Source: Pseudomonas sp.
Lineage (GTDB): Bacteria > Pseudomonadota > Gammaproteobacteria > Pseudomonadales > Pseudomonadaceae
NCBI RefSeq assembly: GCF_002796985.1
Contig: NZ_PEKX01000018.1
Location: 287,231 to 351,230 of the forward strand
Length of the DNA: 64,000 nt
Direction of reading: 5' to 3'
Shown: piece after piece, positions 61,053-64,000 of the stretch
How the letters are laid out: the number at the start of each line of letters is the position of its first letter
Numbering within the stretch: position 1 is the stretch's first letter
Made by a program: the position numbers and the translations under genes
The notes under the pieces: model-generated
Seen by the model: only the letters and a program-made list of their open reading frames with translations
What the model was told of the DNA's origin: nothing
The model's database searches: none

Positions 61053-61058
61053 GCATGG
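61053..61058 (+). repeat. Target-site duplication GCATGG, right copy
   Basis: GCATGG directly follows the right tip of the ars transposon. With the next TG it matches the left flank over 8 bp (GCATGGTG at 57304 and 61053), because the left tip itself begins TG. Confidence 0.75.
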
Positions 61059-61138
61059 TGCTAATTCGAATTCGGTGATCCTCTGAGCCTGGGCTAGCCT
61101 CAGAAATGTTGATGTTTCGGTGATGCTTGGAGACCTTG

Positions 61139-61411
61139 ATGAGCGGTCAATTTCTTCCAAAGGACATGCGGGAGCTACGAGCGGCCCTCCATCGAGGAGA
61201 ACCGGTGATCGAGTTCTTTATTCAGCCGCCGCTGCAGGTCAAGCTGGTGAACAACAGGGTATGTCTCGACGCGCGCTGCATGGAGGTCCCTGGCGTGACA
61301 GAAGAGGCTGTCGCCCGATTTAGCTTCAGCGCTGAAGTCGCGATGTGCTTGCTAGAGTCCCTGCAGCGCATCAGCTTTACCGTCACGCAGGATCCTCTCA
61401 AAGGCGAATAG
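61139..61411 (+). CDS. Small island protein of unknown function (90 aa)
   Basis: A 90-residue protein that I do not recognise. It is a mixed alpha/beta sequence without signal peptide: GEPVIEFFIQPPLQVKLVNN suggests paired beta strands, and VARFSFSAEVAMCLLESLQRI a helix. GGAGACC sits 5-10 nt before ATG 61139. It is the first of four small plus-strand genes right of the ars transposon, with codon use less GC-biased than the core genome. Confidence 0.6.
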   Translation: MSGQFLPKDMRELRAALHRGEPVIEFFIQPPLQVKLVNNRVCLDARCMEVPGVTEEAVARFSFSAEVAMCLLESLQRISFTVTQDPLKGE

Positions 61412-61476
61412 CTGGAAATGCTCGCGTGCCTGGTCTATTGCTGATAATTGGATTCGGGGCGGCCGAGGGTGGTGAC

Positions 61477-61719
61477 ATGTTCCTAATTATGGATAGGCCT
61501 GGTCCGATCAGCTACGTCCACCCGAATGGGGCGAAGATGTTCATTGAGTTTGAATGGGACGCTCCTGGCAATCTGGTGCCACGCGAAGTACTGGTAACGG
61601 TTTCAGGCCAAATCGTCTGTTCAGCTACAGGGCCATGGAGGTGCTTTTCCGATGCGCGTCGGCAGGGCATCGAAATGGCAACTCACTGGTGCGACCAACA
61701 CTATGCAAAAGGAACCTGA
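61477..61719 (+). CDS. Small island protein of unknown function (80 aa)
   Basis: An 80-residue protein with no known motif. It is rich in aromatic residues and Met (MFLIMDRPGPISYVHPNGAKM, then FIEFEWDAP), and contains three Cys (IVCSATGPWRCFSD, HWCDQH). It could be a small beta-fold binding protein. GAGGGTGGTGAC precedes ATG 61477. It ends 1 bp before the ATG of the next gene, so the two are probably one transcript. Confidence 0.55.
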   Translation: MFLIMDRPGPISYVHPNGAKMFIEFEWDAPGNLVPREVLVTVSGQIVCSATGPWRCFSDARRQGIEMATHWCDQHYAKGT

Positions 61720-61720
61720 C

Positions 61721-61942
61721 ATGTCTCTGGATTACTCGACCCAACAGTTACGTGTGACATTCGCTGAGCTGGCGTTTCGCAGCGAGTCGATTGCGATGGT
61801 TCTCGACCAGGCGATGCAAGAGCTGCCGGCCGGCTACGCGGCGAACATTGCTGACGTGATCACGCTGCTGAAGGACGATGCCGAGAAGCTCAGGACATTG
61901 GCAGGACGCACGCAGGACGGATTCATCCAGGTGCTGGATTGA
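61721..61942 (+). CDS. Small helical island protein of unknown function (73 aa)
   Basis: A 73-residue, almost wholly helical protein (VTFAELAFRSESIAMVLDQAM; ANIADVITLLKDDAEKLRTL) without Cys or signal peptide. AAAGGAACC lies 6-10 nt before ATG 61721. Its stop codon overlaps the next gene's start. The family is unknown; the heptad-like spacing of Leu/Ile suggests a helical bundle partner. Confidence 0.55.
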   Translation: MSLDYSTQQLRVTFAELAFRSESIAMVLDQAMQELPAGYAANIADVITLLKDDAEKLRTLAGRTQDGFIQVLD

Positions 61943-62151
61943 ATGGCGCAGAGGTCCAGCTGCTAAAAGCGCTGCGGACCTCGTCATTCAACAACGCTTC
62001 GGTTGCTGATCGGTTGGTAGGTCTTGCTGCCGCTCTTCCTGAGATGTCTAGCGAGTTGCGCGCGATGGCCAGCCAGCTTGAGCAAGATGCTGACACCCTT
62101 GCAGTGTTCGCCCAGGAGATTCATGAAGGCCGGATAGTGCGGTCGCCGTGA
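61939..62151 (+). CDS. Small helical island protein (70 aa), TTG start coupled to preceding gene
   Basis: A 70-residue, helix-rich protein (LLKALRTSSFNNASVADRL; MSSELRAMASQLEQDADTL; EIHEGRI). It resembles the preceding protein in composition and in the D-A-(D/E)-x-L pattern, so the two could be paralogues or partners. The start is TTG 61939 overlapping the previous TGA (TTGA), a coupling arrangement. The last 31 bp overlap the convergent Rmf-like gene. Confidence 0.5.
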   Translation: MNGAEVQLLKALRTSSFNNASVADRLVGLAAALPEMSSELRAMASQLEQDADTLAVFAQEIHEGRIVRSP

Positions 62152-62324
62152 GAAATAGTACCCATGTCGGTATCGTGCCAGCCTGCAAGCCATCTGCTTC
62201 TGATTTCGAGCTGGCAACTGCCATATGGGCAGCTTTCGCGGGTCTTGTTGCGCCTTCTTGCAGAGCATCCCTCGCGATACTCGTGAGTTCCTTCCGGCCA
62301 ATTCGGTCGCGCTTGATCCTTCAT
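62121..62324 (-). CDS. Rmf/CrpP-like small protein (ribosome modulation factor family)
   Basis: A 67-residue basic protein. The central part matches the ribosome modulation factor pattern: EYREGCSARRRNKTRESCPYG followed by RSRWLAGWHDTD (the CPY and WLxGW hallmarks, spaced as in Rmf). Rmf dimerises 70S ribosomes in stationary phase; mobile elements carry variants called Rmf/CrpP, one of which has been linked to fluoroquinolone modification. Which of these applies is unknown. CGGAG lies 7 nt before ATG 62324. It is convergent with, and overlaps by 31 bp, the small plus-strand gene. Confidence 0.7.
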   Translation of the reverse strand: MKDQARPNWPEGTHEYREGCSARRRNKTRESCPYGSCQLEIRSRWLAGWHDTDMGTISHGDRTIRPS

Positions 62325-62663
62325 GCCTCGCTCCGATCCAGGCGCGCGGCGATCTTCGCGCCTTCATCATAGAAGTTGCGCGCCACGTTTTTGGGCTGAT
62401 CGCAATTGTGGCGCGGGACCCTCAGGAACTACCGCGCACCGCCAGGTCCGGGCGCGTGCAAGTTGAGGATCATAGTCTGGATGAGCTCGGCGAGCTGTTC
62501 GAATTCACCCCACTTCGTCAGGTCGTTCAGATTATCCAGCGCGCCTGGGCGACCGCTTACAGATGCTCATTCACCCCGCCATCGGGGTGGACTGAAACCG
62601 TGGTCGATGCAAGCATCCCCGGAGCGTGGCAATATGATGTCATCACAAGACAAGGAGGTCGCA
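62325..62663. other. Gap between the Rmf-like and YecR-like genes
   Basis: No complete gene is convincing here. The minus strand has a 46-codon open stretch (62566-62429) with protein-like sequence, listed as a relic. It should also contain promoters of the two divergent genes flanking it. A small hairpin CCCCGCC/... GGGTGG around 62575-62592 (ACCCCGCCATCGGGGT) is seen. Confidence 0.4.
62429..62566 (-). pseudogene. Possible coding relic without start codon
   Basis: Between TGA 62569-62567 and TAG 62431-62429 the minus strand reads 46 codons that look like protein (LDNLNDLTKWGEFEQLAEL, IQTMILNLHAP). No ATG, GTG or TTG with a ribosome binding site begins it. A second fragment in another frame (DQPKNVARNFYDEGAKIAA) follows up to the Rmf-like start. 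This may be one gene broken by a frameshift. Family unknown. Confidence 0.25.
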
Positions 62664-63155
62664 ATGCGTACCGCTTCCATCCCTCTCGCCGCTCTTATGC
62701 TTGCTGTGGCATTCACCACCGGCTGTGCCGTTAAGAAAGACTTCTACGCAACCGGCGGAAGCCGTGCCGATGGAACCGTGGACATGGCTTACGATTTTGC
62801 TCAGTTTGAGCAACCGCTCGTCAACCCGAGCCAGGCACAGTCTATCGCGCAACAAAAGTGCACCGTTTGGGGCTACCGCGAGGCGGAAGCTTTCGGTGGG
62901 AAAACCACCAATTGTAATCAGCGCGACGGTTGGGGCAATTGTGTAGCCGGGCAGGTCGTGATCAAGTACCAGTGCATAGGTGATCTCGGTGTGCCGTCGC
63001 CCGAGCGGGTTACGCAGGTGAGCTCCACTGCGGCACCTTCCGAAGGCTCCCTCAGCAAAGCCCAATGGCAACAGCAGCAGCTGGACGAACTCTCTCGGAA
63101 ATCCATCCCCTACGAGCAGTACCAGCAGGAGTACCGGAGGATCATGGGGCAGTAG
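62664..63155 (+). CDS. YecR-like lipoprotein
   Basis: A 163-residue predicted lipoprotein. The signal peptide (MRTASIPLAALMLAVAFTTG) is followed by Cys21. The YecR-type core is visible: CAVKKDFYATGGSRADGTV, MAYDFAQFEQPLV, AQSIAQQKCTVWGYREAEAFGG, then C-x-x-R...GWGNC and IKYQCIG. YecR-like proteins are common on phages and islands of Gram-negatives; their role is unknown. The C-terminal 40 residues are Gln/Ser-rich. AAGGAGG lies 6 nt before ATG 62664. Confidence 0.8.
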   Translation: MRTASIPLAALMLAVAFTTGCAVKKDFYATGGSRADGTVDMAYDFAQFEQPLVNPSQAQSIAQQKCTVWGYREAEAFGGKTTNCNQRDGWGNCVAGQVVIKYQCIGDLGVPSPERVTQVSSTAAPSEGSLSKAQWQQQQLDELSRKSIPYEQYQQEYRRIMGQ

Positions 63156-63244
63156 GACCTGGCCCATCGTCTGATAAGCGTTGCCTAAGCTACTGCATGG
63201 AAAGCAAAATTAACCTAGAGAATCTAGGAATAAAGGAGGGGGCA

Positions 63245-63937
63245 ATGAAGCATTCAGAATCACCAAGCCGCCTCATAGGGGTGGGGATCTACACACCTTA
63301 CGAAGCGTCGCTTTACACCGGGATACCAGCTAAAGACATTCGCAGATGGATGTTTGGATACAAGTCGGATGGTGTAGAGCTGCCTGGCCTCTGGGCGCCA
63401 GAGCTTAGTTTTACTGAGGAGAGACTGCTTGGTTTCCATGACCTGCTGGAAATCCGTTTTGTTCATGCCTTCCGCCGGCATGGCGTAAGCCTTCAGGCGA
63501 TTAGGGCTGCATCCCGCCAAGCGCGTGAGCTATTCCATCAAGCCTACCCCTTCACCTGTAGGAGATTCCAGACAGACGGGAGGAGCATTTTTGCGACCGT
63601 CCTGGATGAGACAGGCGATGAGACGATCCTGGATTTGGCAAAGCGCCAGTTGGTATTCAAGCAGGTGATTGGCCCGTCACTTTACGAAGGCATCGACTAT
63701 GCCGAGGAGGGCAAGGCCCAGCGCTGGTATCCGGTAAAACGGAGCAAGGCTGTGGTGCTTGATCCGCAGATAAACTTTGGAAAGCCGACACTAAACTCAG
63801 TAGGAATCGATACGTCGTCCATCTACCAAGCCTATTTGGCGGAAGGCGAGAACATCCGACGCGTCGCGGCACTATACGAGATAAAGCCCGCAGCAGTGGA
63901 AGCTGCGGTCACCTATGAGCATGGACTAGCCGCTTGA
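63245..63937 (+). CDS. DUF433 antitoxin-like protein with MerR-like N-terminal helix-turn-helix
   Basis: A 230-residue protein. The N-terminal part (about 15-60) is a MerR/HTH-like segment, YTPYEASLYTGIPAKDIRRW. The C-terminal part (about 175-225) matches DUF433: VVLDPQINFGKPTLNSVGI, then SIYQAYLAEGENIRRVAALYEI. DUF433 proteins usually are antitoxins for PIN-like DUF5615 toxins encoded directly downstream; that position lies beyond the window. GGAGGGGGC precedes ATG 63245, which makes it the start rather than ATG 63197. Confidence 0.8.
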   Translation: MKHSESPSRLIGVGIYTPYEASLYTGIPAKDIRRWMFGYKSDGVELPGLWAPELSFTEERLLGFHDLLEIRFVHAFRRHGVSLQAIRAASRQARELFHQAYPFTCRRFQTDGRSIFATVLDETGDETILDLAKRQLVFKQVIGPSLYEGIDYAEEGKAQRWYPVKRSKAVVLDPQINFGKPTLNSVGIDTSSIYQAYLAEGENIRRVAALYEIKPAAVEAAVTYEHGLAA

Positions 63938-64000
63938 ATTGAATCGACCCTAGTTTCGTAGACACCTCCGTGCCTCATAATACGACCCATTAGGAGGTGC
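63938..64000. other. Window end: strong Shine-Dalgarno just before the edge
   Basis: TTAGGAGGTGC (63990-64000) is a near-perfect ribosome binding site, so a plus-strand gene probably begins within 10 bp outside the window. CACCTCC (63963-63969) and GGAGGTG (63993-63999) form a 7-bp inverted repeat that could hide this site, or belong to the end of an insertion sequence. Confidence 0.4.

Noticed and set aside
61984..62370. A 128-codon minus-strand frame overlapping the Rmf-like gene
   Set aside because: Another frame in the same place gives the Rmf hallmark residues and a better ribosome binding site.
62225..62734. A 169-codon plus-strand frame running into the YecR-like gene
   Set aside because: It lacks a ribosome binding site, its last third is a shadow of the lipoprotein gene, and the opposite strand looks more like coding sequence.

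Overview
The window is high-GC chromosomal DNA from a Pseudomonas, most likely a relative of P. aeruginosa, P. nitroreducens or P. citronellolis. The evidence is gene content and order that I know from P. aeruginosa: rhlB near a carboxylesterase, the aapJQMP amino-acid transporter and phosphatidylcholine synthase; ndpA; and the block valS - small protein - holC - pepA // lptF - lptG - RDD protein - EAL protein. Pseudomonas-type REP palindromes (core GTAGGAGCGAGCTTGCTCGC) lie between many genes. The species is inferred from memory of the families, not from a search.

Layout. 1-9.0 kb: 5' part of rhlB, an M19 dipeptidase, a cNMP-GGDEF diguanylate cyclase, a carboxylesterase and the aapJQMP operon. 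9.0-18 kb: pcs, an AraC/GlxA-type regulator divergent from an NTF2-like protein, two GST-like proteins, a GIY-YIG protein, a DUF4344 protease, ndpA, a ParDE-type toxin-antitoxin pair and a TAXI-type binding protein. 18-25 kb: an InaA-like kinase, sbcD-sbcC, an AAC(6')-I-like acetyltransferase coupled to sbcC, and a Dps-type ferritin with a histone-H1-like tail. 25-38 kb: a secreted protein of unknown function, a dienelactone hydrolase-SnoaL fusion, an isochorismatase-like hydrolase, a LysR/MFS pair, rlmF, a VTT membrane protein, a small winged-helix protein, a SLC13-type transporter, a TPP enzyme and an M14 peptidase. 38-49 kb: conserved housekeeping genes (valS, holC, pepA, lptFG) plus an EAL phosphodiesterase. 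49.2-55.9 kb: an AT-rich leader followed by a tightly coupled minor-pilin operon (pilE, pilV, pilW, pilX, pilY1, FimT/GspH-like pseudopilin).

From 56.04 kb to the window end lies the left part of an integrated element. A 20-bp copy of a tRNA 3' end (56043-56062) is followed by four copies of TTTACGCCAA and a tyrosine integrase. Inside this island sits a second, smaller mobile unit. At 57310-61052 an arsenic operon (arsR-arsB-arsC-arsH-arsN1) is bounded by inverted ends, each with arrays of TTGCA-N6/7-TGACC units spaced 22-23 bp. It is flanked by a 6-bp direct repeat, GCATGG. It carries no transposase, so it looks like a passenger transposon moved in trans by an IS21-type (or similar) transposase. 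Beyond it are four small unknown proteins, an Rmf/CrpP-like small protein, a YecR-like lipoprotein and a DUF433 antitoxin-like protein.

The genes form recognisable working sets: acidic/basic amino-acid uptake (aap), c-di-GMP turnover (one cyclase, one phosphodiesterase), type IV pilus priming/adhesion, LPS export (lptFG), DNA end processing (sbcCD), and inorganic plus organic arsenic defence. All start-site choices, promoters and operators below come from reading the sequence only.
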